Positions 12,027 to 24,109 of a DNA stretch of 64,000 nucleotides are shown one piece after another; the stretch's first letter is position 1; each line of letters opens with the position of its first letter. Source of the stretch: Gaeumannomyces sp. JS-464 (taxonomy: Eukaryota > Ascomycota > Sordariomycetes > Magnaporthales > Magnaporthaceae). The DNA is taken from NCBI GenBank assembly GCA_002197995.1, contig NGZR01000001.1, forward strand, positions 11,799,501 through 11,863,500, given 5' to 3'. Below the pieces are notes generated by a model. It had not been told where the DNA came from, searched no databases, and saw only the letters and a list, made by a program, of their open reading frames with translations. A program made the translations under genes and the position numbers.

Positions 12027-12499
12027 TCAGACGTTCAGGGTTCCGGGGCGTTTGAAAGGATGACGCCCCTTGACCGCCGGCTGCCGGCTGATGGCGCCGT
12101 CCACCGGCCGGCGGCGCCGCCCGGCCTCGGCAGCCTCGTCCTCCTTGTTCTCGGTCTGGATGTAGTCCCCGCAATGCCGATCAGTGAGCGTTAGCATCTT
12201 GCAGTCTTCCTCGGTGACGTGCCTCCCGGTGGGCTGGTAGCTCATGGGCCGCCGCCGGCCGGCATCGGCATCGCTCGTTCCTGCATCATCTGAACGCTGC
12301 CCGTCACGCTTGTGTTTTGCGGCCCGGCCGTGCTGTAGGCGGCGGCGGCGGCATGGCTAGGGATGCCCTGTCGGTCATCCCCCCTGTCCGTCTGGCCAGC
12401 CCGGACAACGCCGGCCGTGGCCCAGCGAGGAGGTTTCGAGTACGGGCTCTGCATGACGGAAGGCTCGCCGCGCTCGTCGCTGCTCCAGCCACAGCCCAT
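12027..12499 (-). CDS. hypothetical protein, weakly supported
   Basis: I do not recognise it. A minus-strand frame starts at ATG 12499 (MGCGWSSDERGEPSVMQSPY) and runs to AMPMPAGGG. It then continues in the next frame as SYQPTGRHVTEEDCKMLTLT and ends at 12027. Joining the two frames needs one extra C in the GGG run at 12245-12247 (CCC on the coding strand), the same type of error seen elsewhere. The composition is polar with a basic C-terminus. The downstream part could instead start at its own ATG (12243). Treat as tentative. Confidence 0.3.
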
Positions 12500-14192
12500 A
12501 TCTAACGTGATTGCGTCTTTATTACCCCTACAGCTTGACGCGAGTATCGACGCCTACGCCCAAGTGAGTATCCGTAGGGGTGTTGCGCATCGGGATTTAC
12601 TGTCGTAGGTTGTGATCCAGCGTGTTCCCTCACTAGCTTTCGGCTGGTTTCACCCCCTCCGGAGTCCAGTGTGCTTGGTGGGAGGTTTTAGCGCGGATTT
12701 ATAGCCCTTCCTACACAGCAATCTGCCGTATCTGAGTCTTTTTACTGTGCGCTGGCAGAGAAATGCCCGATCGACTGGGAGCTGGTCTCAAGACACAGCG
12801 CATAGTATCACACATTCTGTGGCACGACACGAAGATAGCAACAAGGACAAGGAGAAATATTTCGTCATGCAATCGAAAGACTTGGCCTAAGTCTCACTGG
12901 ATATTTTAGTCTAAAGGGGTTGCATGCATTTGTCTATCTTCTTCTTTTGTTTTTCTCCTGGTTTCACTTATTTCTTTGCCCTTCGCAATCGACTCCTGAA
13001 ATCTCGAGTAATTTGCCTACTCTTGGTCCGCCAGACATCAGGTGGCAGACGCACACATTGCTTCTAAATCCCTTGGCAAAATACCTTTGCACTCAAGGCG
13101 GCCTTCTGGGAGCATGTAACGGACGTTCCCGATGATGCCCGGTGAATTTCGAGGTGTTTTGCAATTGTGTACCCCCCTAGGTACCTAGCTCTTAGTGTTG
13201 AGATTCCCTTTGCATGCAAAGCACTACGAAAGAGAAGACACCTGAGGCTGCTCAAAGCTGATGGTATTAGGCAACATGAGTATTGCCAGGTGTCGGCCAT
13301 GGTTCGAGAGATCCTGTGCCATCTAGACCTAGTAGTATTCTAGAGGACGAGATGTCAAGATGTGCAACATCGAGAAATGGAGGAGATAGGCCAGATATAT
13401 CGATTTTTGCCGTGATACGCTTGAATTCCTAACAAAAAAAAAACGCATCTCCATGCCACGATATCTCGAGAGCTGAGATGCTCCGACCCTGGCGTCGGAT
13501 TACCCAGTATCATTGGGACCTAGGGGTGAGATAACCTGACCTCAGAAAAGCACCCAGAGGGTACAGTAGGCCGGCACCGGAACGAACTGCAATGTGGTGA
13601 GGACATTCGACGAGAAAAACAATAAAGACATTATTGACTGAGTTTGCATGGCTATGTTTCAAGGCTAACCCTTATAGATGTACCGCTGATACCCCGGACG
13701 CCCCGGAGCATGCTGGAATGGCCGCACTGAGCGCGAAAGCAACGGGAGGAAAGTTACGACAAAGAATAAGACTCCTCAAACTCAAGCAGGACTACCGAGA
13801 ACTCCCAAGCGCAATCCCGAAGACCGTCCTTGCCGGACCGGAACGCCAAACAAAGCTCGCCTCGTTGGAAGTATGCGAGGTTGATGGTGGCTACAAGTAC
13901 GAACATGCGCCATTATTTGTAGATATGCAAGAAACAACGAGAAAAATGAAGAGGAAGCTATGAAAACGGGGGATGAGGGACGAAATGGAAATGCTCACAG
14001 CTGCGATGCCCAGGGACTGGACAAAGCATGCCAACAAATGCCGATACTATGTTGACGAAAATGGAGGGATCAAGTATAAGACGAGGAAAGAAAACTAGAA
14101 CGGAGGCGTTCCTTGACGTCAAAGCGAGCGAGCCGACTATCGGATTCACGCAAGGCCAGGCGGCCGAAAATGCGTGCATGCGTTGGCCCCCG
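12500..14192. other. intergenic, no gene seen
   Basis: No supported exon was found. A plus-strand open frame around 13634-13963 has no recognisable domain and no splice context. AT content rises around 12900-13450. Confidence 0.45.
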
Positions 14193-16640
14193 CTACCATC
14201 GGCGGCTGGAAGGGAAAACTGTTAAAGGCGGGACATTCCAGACGATTCCGGGTGACGAAATGAAAAGGGTGTAACTAAGACGTACCTGAATGCATCGGCG
14301 ACTTTGATTTGGCGTCTCTTGGGCTTGACATCTGCCCTCGAACCCTTCTTTTCAGAGACGACCTCGCGGACCATACCCAGTATCTCCATTTCAAGATCAT
14401 CCAGCGGTGAGCTGGACCCGCTCCGGGGAGGACTCGCGGGAGCGCTGCTGGGAGAACGACCTCGGTCGTGCCGACCACGTGGACTTTCGGACCCCCTGCG
14501 TGACCCGTGCCTTGCATAGCCTCTCGGGGATGAGCGAGAGCGTGACCTGTGCCGGGCATCCGGTCTCGGTCTCGATCTCGACCTTCCATTGATCTTTCCC
14601 GGGGAATTGTTGCTGTGGTAGCCAGAATCATGGCGTCCACGGCCACTTGAAGACGAGTCGTTCGGCTGTCTGGGTTCTGGTCGGCCGTTGCTGTGGGCTC
14701 TAGCGTCCGATTGGTGTGAGGCTCTGTGTTGGGGCTGTTCAGGAGGGCCTCCGTCCCCGGCGTCTCCGCGATATCTCCTCGGCCCCGATGATGGTGAGTC
14801 GTACGCCGACCGAGGGGTAGAAGCTTCTGAACCCTTGAAGCGTTTTGGTTGAGTATGTCGATCCGATCCGTTACCCGCACGGCCATGCTTGCCCAAGGAA
14901 CCATGGGGCTTCATATCGCTGGATCTCGAAGTCGAGAGTTCCCGCTCTTGGCGCGGGGAATAGCGCTGTTTGACCACTATTTCATCCAACACGACCTCGT
15001 CTTTCACGATCGTCTCGCTTCGGCCGCTCGTTGGGGAGGTGCTGGGATAGCTTGGGTATTCGTGTGGGTTGTTTGGGAAACGACAGCGTACCATGCCTGG
15101 CCAGGCGAGGAAAGCAGGATCGTTCTTGGCCTTGTCCCAGAATTTTGACTCGCGGATCGAACGCAAAAACCCGGTGCAGTTGTCGGCAGAGAAAAATTCG
15201 GACCTGATCGAGTTGGAGTCGAATGCAGGCGGGATAGTTGGGGCATCACTATATTCGTTTGGTAAAGGCCGCCCAACTGCATCAGCCGGTTTGGTTGGGT
15301 GTTGCGCGAATGCAGCCTGTAACTCCCACTCGAACTCATCGTCCTCGGCCTCAGGGCTCAGTTCTTGCTTTGGCTTCGCCACATCATCATTGTCGGCTAC
15401 CGGCTCGCCTGAATCGGGAGTGCTGCGAGGTTGACGGGCGGGAAGGCTCGCAGGCAGTACCGTTGGAAGAGTCGAGGGACGGGCTGTGGCAGTCTCAGCC
15501 TTAGATGGGCTTCGGTTCCGTTGTGCCTGGCCTTTGCGCTGATGCTTTGAGCCCCGACCACGATCTCTATCTCGATCCCGATCTCTCCCCCTGTCTCTAT
15601 CTCTATCTCGGTCTCTATCCCGACCCTTGTGGTGTGGGCCGTTACGGTGGCGTTGATTGCGGTTGCGGTCATGCTGTGGTTGGCCGCGAGGGCTTTCACT
15701 TGGGTACGCAGGAGGATAATAAGGCTGATGTGCCTCGTAGGGTCCCGCTGGGTAAGATGGAATGGGAGGAGGATAGGGGTAAGTGGGTGGAGGAGGGACG
15801 GGAGGTAATGAGGGATGTGGAGGGTGTCCCGTGGCGACCGGCGGAGGTCCTTGGGCTGGATAAGGGGCAGGAGGGGTGTATGTCTGCTGTGGAGGCGGGT
15901 AATACGGTTGTGGAGGAGTGCCGTAAGGTGGATGATAGGAATTAACCGGGGGAGGGCCAGGTGGGTGACCAGGAGGAGGCGGGTGGCCAGGAGGAGGCGG
16001 ACCATACACCGAAGGCTGGCCATAGGGGTCATATGGAGGATACTGGTGAGGCGGTGGAGGAGGCGGCGCAGGGTAGCCTGCGCCGTAGCTGCTCGGAGGA
16101 TAGGGCCATCCCGTTGCCGGGGCCGGCGGGACGGGAGCATGTGCTGGGGGAGGTGGATAGTAGGGCGCAGGAGCCGGAGCCGGAGCCTGAGCGGGCGGCG
16201 GCGGCGGGAGCGGCAGGCTCGCAGGGGCGGATAATTAGCAAGTTGAGAGTGGTGGCCTGGCGGCGGGCCGTATCGGGTGATGACCATGCCGCCTGCGCCT
16301 TTGCCCTGACCAGAGCCTCCCTGAGAGGAGGCTTTGGACTGCGACGCAGCCTTCCGTTGACGGAAAGCTTGCAAGCCTCTGGATGGACCGAGGTCAGCGG
16401 GGCCTCTGGAGATAGCAGGAGATGACACGAGGAAATAGGATAAAAAAAAAGAGAGATGCTTCCAGGAGCGGAGCATCAACTTACGCCGGGACTTTCCGAA
16501 CCTCCTCGGGACATGCTATCACGAAGTGACCCTTGACTCCGCAGTTGAAGCACTCTGGCTCGTCCTTGGGACCATCTTGCCCCGGGCACGTTCCGACATG
16601 CTCGAGGGCGTAGTCGGAAAGGGAGGCCCGAGCAGAGACG
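14193..16640 (-). CDS. Pro-rich CCHC zinc-knuckle protein with RD/RS-rich region
   Basis: The 5'-most recognised exon encodes a CX2CX4HX4C zinc knuckle (CFNCGVKGHFVIAC), a single-stranded nucleic-acid binding motif. Intron 16484-16406 joins it to a long exon. That exon has a Pro/Tyr/Gln-rich region, an Arg/Asp dipeptide run, a conserved middle part (FSADNCTGFLRSIRESKFW) and an RS-rich region. A second intron (14285-14206, donor GTACGT) gives the C-terminus VADAFSRRW before the TAG at 14195-14193. The architecture suggests a role in RNA processing, which is inference. One indel near 16226 shifts the frame inside the Pro-rich region. The start codon was not found, so the 5' limit is approximate. 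Confidence 0.75.
15556..15626. repeat. hexamer-like repeat coding an Arg-Asp dipeptide run
   Basis: Repeated gatctctatctc/gatcccg units on the plus strand encode RDRDRDRDRG on the minus strand, within the zinc-knuckle protein. Confidence 0.8.
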
Positions 16641-17951
16641 GAAAAAGGAGAGACGGTATTGGAAGAATAGAAGCGCGGGGGAGGATGCAACGAAGGAGAA
16701 GCTAGTGTGGCGCAGGCTAACTGACTTATACGGGAGCATAGGGCTGTGAAGGGTGGTGATTCGTGCCAGAGACAAGGACGGCGGCGCAACCCACAGCAAG
16801 CGACCCAGGCAAGCAGGGCAGACAGGACGGCCGACTCGGCACGGTCCCGGGCGCCCACGGCCGAGCTTGGCTGCTCCCCCGGCTGCCGACCGACGCGCGG
16901 ACCGGATCTTGACCAGGCGGCGGGTCCCACCTCGACCGATCGCGACGTTGAAGCGACACGACGACTGGAGCTCAGCTTCGCCCGTCGCGGGTAAGCAGCG
17001 TGTGGTGCGCCGCGCGGACTGACGAGTGCCCCACCTTCACAATCAGCGATCGAGGATGCCGCAAAATGCCATCGAGAGCGTTGGGTGACTGGGATTCCAC
17101 AGAGCAAGAGACGTGACATGCTGTTGCTTCGGGAGCGCCTGGAAATTGAGGAAACGTGATTGATGTTGGACGCGACGGCCGATCCGCCATCGCCTCCAGC
17201 CAGGCTAGCGTTGGCACTTGGGGTCACAGCGCTGGAGTCGCAGCTGCCATGCGCCACAAAATCCAACACTGTGCCGCACATGCTCACGCACATGGCAGCT
17301 TTTGTGTCTCACTCAGCACGAACCAGTCGTTTGGCGGGCGTGGGCCCGTGCGCCGCCCGAAGACAATGGGGATTGTGATCTGCCACGACAATTGAATCGA
17401 AGGTCCATCCAATAAAGTCACGCAGCTCGACGCAAAAATCCCCACCGCGTGGGCGGTCTCCCGGACCGAGGTTTTTCCCGGCAGCCCAGCCCATAATGGG
17501 CGCATTCTGACAGCAGCCCGGTCGCGGAGCCTGGCGTGGCGGGGTGGGATGCCGATGCAGGCGGAAGAACCGCACCAGTCGACCGGCATCAGACTGCTGC
17601 AGACAGCTCTGGGCAGCTCCCGTGCGTCTTGGAAAGAGATTCCAAGAGAGTGACTCGCTCCAGAGAGCCGAGACAGCAACCTTCCTGCAAGCCGTCGCGT
17701 CCCGGTAGCACACCGCGCGTGACGCCACCCCCGCGGAATCAACAACACTCGACGGCCGAACGAGCCCCTGCGCGCGACGTTTCCACCCTCCTGATGTAAT
17801 CCAGAACATAGCTCCCTCACGCCTCAAATATGTTGGTTCTGGCCGAGACCTCCCCGCGATACCAATCCCTTATCGGCATCGCATCGACCCGACACCACTT
17901 TTAGAGCCGCGGAGACCTTCACCATAAGCTCCCACATCCTTGCGACAAGAA
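16641..17951. other. divergent promoter region
   Basis: This separates the zinc-knuckle gene (-) from the phosphatase gene (+) and probably contains the missing 5' exon or exons of the former. No domain-bearing frame was found. Confidence 0.45.
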
Positions 17952-19220
17952 ATGCCCGGTTACCATGTGCGTGTTTTGTTGTTTCTGTTCACAAACGCCT
18001 TCCCCTGAGAGGAAAGGCCTCGCTGACAGTGTCTCGGCGCGCTCCCGCAGCATCGGTAGATCTGGACGAGTGCATCTCGCCTATACAAAAAAGAGCTCCT
18101 GGCCGAGTCCGTCATCGAGGCAATATGCGCCAGACCAAGGAGCTGCTGATGCGCGAGAGCAATGTCGTCCACGTCCTCGCTCCTGTCACCGTCGTCGGTG
18201 ATATTCATGGCCAGTTCTTTGATCTGATCGAGATTTTCAAGATCGGCGGCTGGTGTCCAGACACAAACTACCTTTTCCTCGGTACGCCCCCTCTGTCCCG
18301 GGCCTGCGCAGCTGGCGCTCTCCTCCACCCCACGGATGCTTCTTTCAGGCTGCCACTGTACCAATCACCCCGCCGTTAGAAGGCGTTCTTTGCTGACGCG
18401 CGCGGCGGCTCCGCCCATGGCACGAACAGGCGATTACGTTGACCGCGGCATGTTCAGCGTCGAAACGATTTCTCTCCTTGTCTGTTTGAAACTAAGATAC
18501 CCAAACCGAGTCCATTTGATCCGGGGCAACCATGAATCCGCGGCGTCACCAGTCATACGGCTTCTACACCGAGTGTTCCAGGAATACGGCAACGCCAACG
18601 TCTGGCATCACTTTCCGATATGTTTGATTTTCTCACCCTGAGCGTCGTAATAAATGACCAAATATTTTGTGTTCACGGAGGTGAGCATGGTTCCGTGCTC
18701 CGCGCCCTTGTTCTTCGACGGAAAGTCAACCATCGGCTCACACTCTCGTTACCACATTACCTAGGCCTCTCACCCTCGATACACTCCATTGATCAGATTA
18801 AGATCATCGACGCGCTTCGAGAGATACCGCACGAAGGCCCCATGGCCGACCTCGTCTGGTCCGATCCGGACCCGGAGCGCGACGAGTTCAGCCTCTCGCC
18901 GCGGGGGGCAGGCTACACCTTTGGCGCGCAGGTGGTCAAGAAATTCCTATCGGTCAAAACATGTCGCACATCCTGCGCGCACACCAGCTCTGCCAGGAGG
19001 GCTACCAGGTGCTCTATGACGATCGGCTGAGCACGGTCTGGAGCGCGCCCAATTACTGCTACCGCTGTGGTAACATGGCCAGCGTGCTCGAGGTCAGCGA
19101 CATGGGAGAGCGCTACTTCAACGTCTTCGCCGCCGCACCCGAGAACGACCAGCACAAGGACATCCAGCCAGGCGGCGAAAAGGCCGCGGACGCCACACGC
19201 TGCCAGACTATTTCTTGTGA
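17952..19220 (+). CDS. ppg1: PP2A-like serine/threonine protein phosphatase, Ppg1 type
   Basis: This is the catalytic subunit of a PPP-family phosphatase. Metal-binding motifs are in order: GDIHGQ, GDYVDRG (restored across intron 18282-18429), GNHES, and [14 protein letters not shown] (restored across intron 18681-18764). [11 protein letters not shown] follows and the protein ends in LPDYFL, the carboxymethylation-type tail of PP2A-like enzymes. The phrase [13 protein letters not shown] and the C-terminal extension fit Ppg1 rather than PP2A or Sit4. At least six small indels break the frame (near 18090, 18133, 18546, 18613, 18957 and 19196). Each flanking segment is strongly conserved, so sequencing error is likelier than decay. 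The first exon and start (ATG 17952) are uncertain; an early intron may join near 18051. Confidence 0.88.
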
Positions 19221-19712
19221 GCCTCAAGGGCTCTTAAGCAGGTAGGAGCGAACAGATGTGCTACAGAGGGATGCTGCGAGAGCTGCTGAGCAAACATATT
19301 CCGAGCCAGCTTCCCTTTTTCTTTTTATTTAGCTTTTGTTTCCTTCTCCTCTGGACTTGCAAATCTGACGAAGTTGGGCACGTTGCCAATTGTTCTGTTC
19401 TCGGCGGCTGGCTAGACTGACTTCTGTTTTTGGAGCCTTGATGACATATAGCACTAATGAAAGCAACGTTGGCGGGGAGTTGTGAGAGGCCTCGCCAATA
19501 TAAAATTTTTTTTTATCCCCTGGGTGTTCTCTCTCGTGATAGATGAGGCACCAAACAAACAAACAACATAAGAAGGAGAAGAAATGATCTCATTATATCC
19601 GTGGATAGCCTAGCCTTTCAATCGTCAGCTTATGCGGGAGCCGGGTGCCTGTAAGTTGACTCGGCCCAGAATAAAACCGCGTCTCCTCGGCTTCCTCTCC
19701 CCCGGCCCCCTG

Positions 19713-19744
<32 letters not shown>

Positions 19745-19877
19745 GCGTCGATCGCCCACCATAGCCCATCCGTCATCTCGTCATCTGCTTCGTCGTGGTG
19801 TATTGGGCTTTGGCAGCTGCGGCTCCCTCGGCCGATCATGCAAGGTCCGAGACAATGTGCGCCGACCCGCTCGCCAA
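19221..19877. other. intergenic between convergent 3' ends
   Basis: This holds the 3' flanks of ppg1 (+) and Rho-GDI (-), with several T-rich tracts including a 29-T run. No coding frame is supported. Confidence 0.5.
19713..19741. repeat. poly-T tract (29 T)
   Basis: An uninterrupted run of T downstream of both convergent genes. Confidence 0.9.
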
Positions 19878-21395
19878 TTACCAGTCCTTCGCGATGTCGA
19901 AACTCCACCTAGGGGTTTCGATGGCCGGGTCAGCGTCTACCGTTCTCTATTCTACGTGGGGGTGTTGTGTGTGTGGGGGGGGGGGGGGGGGGGGGGAATC
20001 GCAAAGGGGTAAATACGCACTCGAACTCCAGGTGCTTCTTCTTGTCATCGTCAACGAAACTGGAAATGGCGTTATAGTGGCCGCGCGCAACATGCCCGAC
20101 GGCGCCTCCTCCTCGTGACTGTGTTTAAGCGCAGGTATCCGTCAGTAAAAGATTGCCGAGCAAGAGTAGACAAGGTTCCGGCGGGGAGCGCCCACATTTC
20201 TTGTGTAGATCGGCTGCTTGTCCGTGTTTGGTGGCGTAGCTGCCAATCATCTCGCTGTCCTTGCTAACCTTGATCCCCTTCCGCTTGACGACCTGGACGT
20301 AGTGGAGACCGCTCAGGATCTCGTGCTGCACCCTGAAGGTGGCCACCATGGTGAACTTGGCGCCCTCCTTGATCTTGAAGGGCTTTGTCCTTGAGCGTCT
20401 TCTCGCTGCCGGCGACGCTGAGGTCGATGGTGACGGGGTCGCGCCCGGGCCTCCATGGTCAGCTCGATGATGCAGACGCGGGGGTCGTTGGGTCCGAGAG
20501 GTCCTTGCCCTGGCCGAGGCCGAGGGACTGCTTGTATCTCTGCAGGGACTCGTCGTTGGCATCTGCGCGTGTTGCGGCCGGTGGCGTTCGTCGTCGTTGC
20601 GACGGCGCCACGCCTCCTGGTAAGCTTCTGTTCGAGTGGTAGTAGGCCCAGTCGATCCGGGAGATCACGTCCATCTGGCTCATGGCCGGCGGTGCGATCA
20701 TGGCCATGCGTGTGCACGGCGGAACAGGTCAAACGCGGTGTGGTGCCTTCTAGGTCGACTAGACCGCTGGGGCGATTTTTGGCGGATGCGGTGAGAAGAG
20801 GGGGAAAAAAATCAATCTGGGAGACAAAGGCGGGAGCCCAAAAGGTATTCGGCTGGAGGCATAGTGTAGAATCCGTTGTTTGCTTCGCTGACGACGGCCG
20901 CCACGTGGTGTGCGTCGGACAGCAGCGTTGGGTTGGGACATGCCCAAGGCTCGCTCCGACCCGGTTGGCGGAGTTGCCAAGAGGCCTTGCAAGACGATGC
21001 TCGAGCGACTCTCAAAACAGGAAGCCGCAGGGTGCGTGAGAGCAAACAACCCGCCGTACCTCTGTGCATAGAATAGCACGAGATCCCAAGAATTCATGAC
21101 TGTATATCAAATGATCATGCATGGCGGCAGTAGCAGAGAAGAAAGCGGGGAAGCCGCGGAAGCTCAACTGCGGCCAGCAGTCAAGACGAGGCGGACCGAA
21201 CGCAAGGGACAGACAGCAGCATGTGCACGGGGTCGAGATTTTAAACATCGAGAAAGCGAGCAAGAGAAAAAAAAAAAAAAAGCTTCGCCGCTGGCACTCA
21301 CCCATCTGGCTGTACTCGGCCAAGCTCTGTTTGGGCTGGGAGAGCTTGTAGCCCTGGGTCTCCTCCGGCATCGTGTCATCCTCGTGGGAAGCCAT
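19878..21395 (-). CDS. Rho GDP-dissociation inhibitor (Rho-GDI)
   Basis: Rho-GDI extracts prenylated Rho/Cdc42 GTPases from membranes and holds them in the cytosol. Exon 1 (21395-21302) encodes MASHEDDTMPEETQGYKLSQ and SLAEYSQM. A long first intron (21301-20563, 739 nt) leads to DANDESLQRYKQSLG. The immunoglobulin-like fold follows: FKIKEGAKFTMVATFRVQHE, SGLHYVQVVKRKGIKV and MIGSYA. Introns near 20195-20119 and 20020-19909 lead to the last exon, WSFDIAKDW and TAA. The frame is broken by several one- or two-base indels, for example a missing C in the run at 20490-20492 and an extra A in the DKPFKIKEG region near 20387. The last intron contains a 22-G tract. Confidence 0.9.
19975..19996. repeat. 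poly-G tract (22 G)
   Basis: It lies inside the last intron of the Rho-GDI gene, where it reads as poly-C on the coding strand. Confidence 0.9.
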
Positions 21396-24109
21396 TGTCG
21401 CGAAGGTTGGGCGGGAGGCGGTTGTGCTCGTGCTCGTGGAGAATTCAAAGAAAGCCAAATCGGTCTACGTAGGTACGGGCTCGTTTTCCGGACGGCTGGG
21501 CAGCTGTCTGGAGCAAGGTGAGGCTCGGTGATGCGGTGCTCGTCAGTCAGTCGGTCTGGGACGTCCGTCGGTGCGTGGAGGGGCAATGACGATGCTATTT
21601 ATTTTGGCCAGGTTCCAGCCCCGGGAGTGCCAGGGTGGAGGGGCACAGCAAGCGGCTGCATGGGTGCTGTGTGGCTAGCCGTTGGGTGGGGGAGGGTACC
21701 CCTGATTCCCGACCACCTCCTGCCATGCAACCCCTGAGCAGTGGGATGGATTGGGACGTGGCTCTCGTCTGTGAGCTGTGTCTCCATCCACCCGTGCTCG
21801 CTGCTGTCTTGAGTTGGCAGCCAAATGCAGTCGGCTGTTGGGGCTGTCCCCAGAATTGGGTTGGCCGAGTGCACAGCAGAAGCCTGCCTACCTGACTTTT
21901 GGTTATTCGACAGGCAGCCAAGCGGCTAGAGGTACATTGGATAACCTGTCGAGCTTGAAGAGTGGTGGTACCCTGCATTGTGCCTGTCAACCTCGAGTTG
22001 AACAGCATGGAGTCGAAGCCCGGTCTGGAAGCCGCCCTAAAAGACGTCAGTCGCAATCCCGGCGAGCCTGAAATCCATCCCAAGATCGATACTACGCCTT
22101 TGAGCCCAGGTGCCCGGGCCGCTATATACCATGATTTAAGACTGTCTCCTGCTGCAATTCACCCACAGCGTTCGCCCCGCCATTGCTGGAATGGGAGGCA
22201 CCACTCACTGCATTCACGCCTCTAGGTTCTCAGCGGGAGAAGCTCGATTAGATTGCGGTCTGTCCTCCCACGAGGGAACACGGCGAAACCACCTCTTTGC
22301 GTTGGACCTTGATGGATGTCGTGTCATCGATCACGTCCATGTCTGCCTTTCCAATAAACCTCAATCTCCGATCCATATCAAAATCGACAGAGCTCACTCG
22401 ATCGGATGCCAGTTTCCGCTTTTGCATACTCCCGTTTCTCTTTATACTTCATTCCAGAGTTGCTTTTCCTTTTCCATTTTCACCCCATTTGACCCATTCT
22501 GCTCTCATTTTTCCCTTTTACGGTTGGCTTGACGACATAGGTATGTCTGTAAAGGCCCCAGCATCCATAGCTTGTTTGAGCGAATGACTTGGCAAGCTTT
22601 CAAAGAGTATCATAGCATTTGGCTGGGTGCATCTACCCCTCACAAACAAGGTTAGGGGTAAGAAAGGACAGTGTGCCGCCTGGTTGACAGTGTGATTGGC
22701 AAGGTAGTGTTGTCAGGCTCGTCCAATAGCGATATGTGTGGCTGCCATGGCATTGCATGGCACGGCCACAGGGACCATGGTGGCGCGCTCTAGAGCGGGA
22801 GATCCGCGAACCAGCCGCGAACCAGACCCCTCCTCGCCGAAGGTCCGTTGAGCTGGCCGCGCGACGTGTGCAATCGCACTGTCGCGTCGAGATACCATGC
22901 GGGCAACCGACCTAGGTCTAGGCCGAGCCAAGCGAGGTCAGCAGTAAGGTTTGGGAAACAGGCGGCCACATAGAAAACCTAGGGCCGCCCGTGTGCTTCG
23001 GGAGGCAGAATGATGACCTTGTCGACAATGGATATCTGGATATGCTGCCAGGCAGGCGAGCTGCAAGCTCTCTGCCCTACAACGTTGGAGCACAACCTGG
23101 CAGTCGACGCGGGTGCTGCTGGTCAGGAGAAACGCCCCAGGGTCAGACGAAATGCGTGTGGGGCGTCTGGTCCACTGGGGGATGAATGGATTCGGCCTGC
23201 AGCGCCGGGTTCCGCTTACGGAACTTGCTGATGACCAGGCTGTTAATGCGCGACTCGAGGGTACGCGCGGGTCGGCACCGAAGCCTCATTAGACGCACCG
23301 GAAAGCGCAAATTTCCCAATGTATTAGTTTAACGTGCAGTCCGTCGCGCGATTGGCGGCGCGTCGGTGGGGGGCTTTGGCGGGTGGGGCCTCTTCCTTTC
23401 CCACTGCGCACTAGTCCCGAATTGGATGACGCCCTCTACAAATCGCGACGGCTCGCCCTCCCCCGGCTTCCACTCCACTCTCGTTCAGTAGGACCCCCAG
23501 CGTCCTCGATCTGACACTTCTCGAGTCCCGTCCCGTCATCCCCCTTTACACTCAGGCCCTCCAAAGTCAATCGACCAACAGAGGCCGGCGCCGGCTTACC
23601 TTTTCTCTTTAATCGCTTTATCTTAGCATCTTTATTTGTTGTGTTGTTACCGCTGCCTCATTCCCGTTGCATTTCGTTCCTTTACTTCATCGGTAGGACC
23701 TGCCCACTTCGTGTGCTGCTTTTTTCTTCTCACTGATCCTGGAGCGCGCGACTTGGCCCAAGCGACCTCCGAAAGCTCGCGCATCGACCGACGACGACTG
23801 AGAGCTTTGCCAGCCTGACGAGCCTCCCAGCCTCTGGCATTGCTTCCTTTCGAATTCCAACGATGCGCGGGAGATTATGAGACAGTCGATTGGATTGCGC
23901 GTCGCCAGCGACCAGAAGCTAATGCGCAACGGACAGCCAACTAGCACACACACATACACACACACACACACACACGCGCGCCTTCTGGCACCTACCTGTC
24001 CATCAGCAGACGTCCTCGTGCGTGAACTCGGGCTGTCTCGCATCGCTGCTTTTTGTCTCCCCTCTCGACTTCTCAAAGATTCTTTGGCCCAACGCCGCAA
24101 TCAGACACA
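21396..24109. other. 2.7-kb divergent promoter region
   Basis: This lies between Rho-GDI (-) and the Bqt4-like gene (+). The right part (about 23400-24100) is pyrimidine-rich and carries a CA repeat, consistent with a long 5' leader. No supported coding exon was found. Confidence 0.5.
23945..23976. repeat. (CA)n microsatellite
   Basis: CA dinucleotide repeat with one interruption, in the presumed 5' leader of the Bqt4-like gene. Confidence 0.9.

Noticed and set aside
23945..23976. Repetitive CA tract considered as part of a CRISPR or telomere-like array
   Set aside because: It is a plain dinucleotide microsatellite without spacers or telomeric units; CRISPR arrays are not expected in a fungal nuclear genome.
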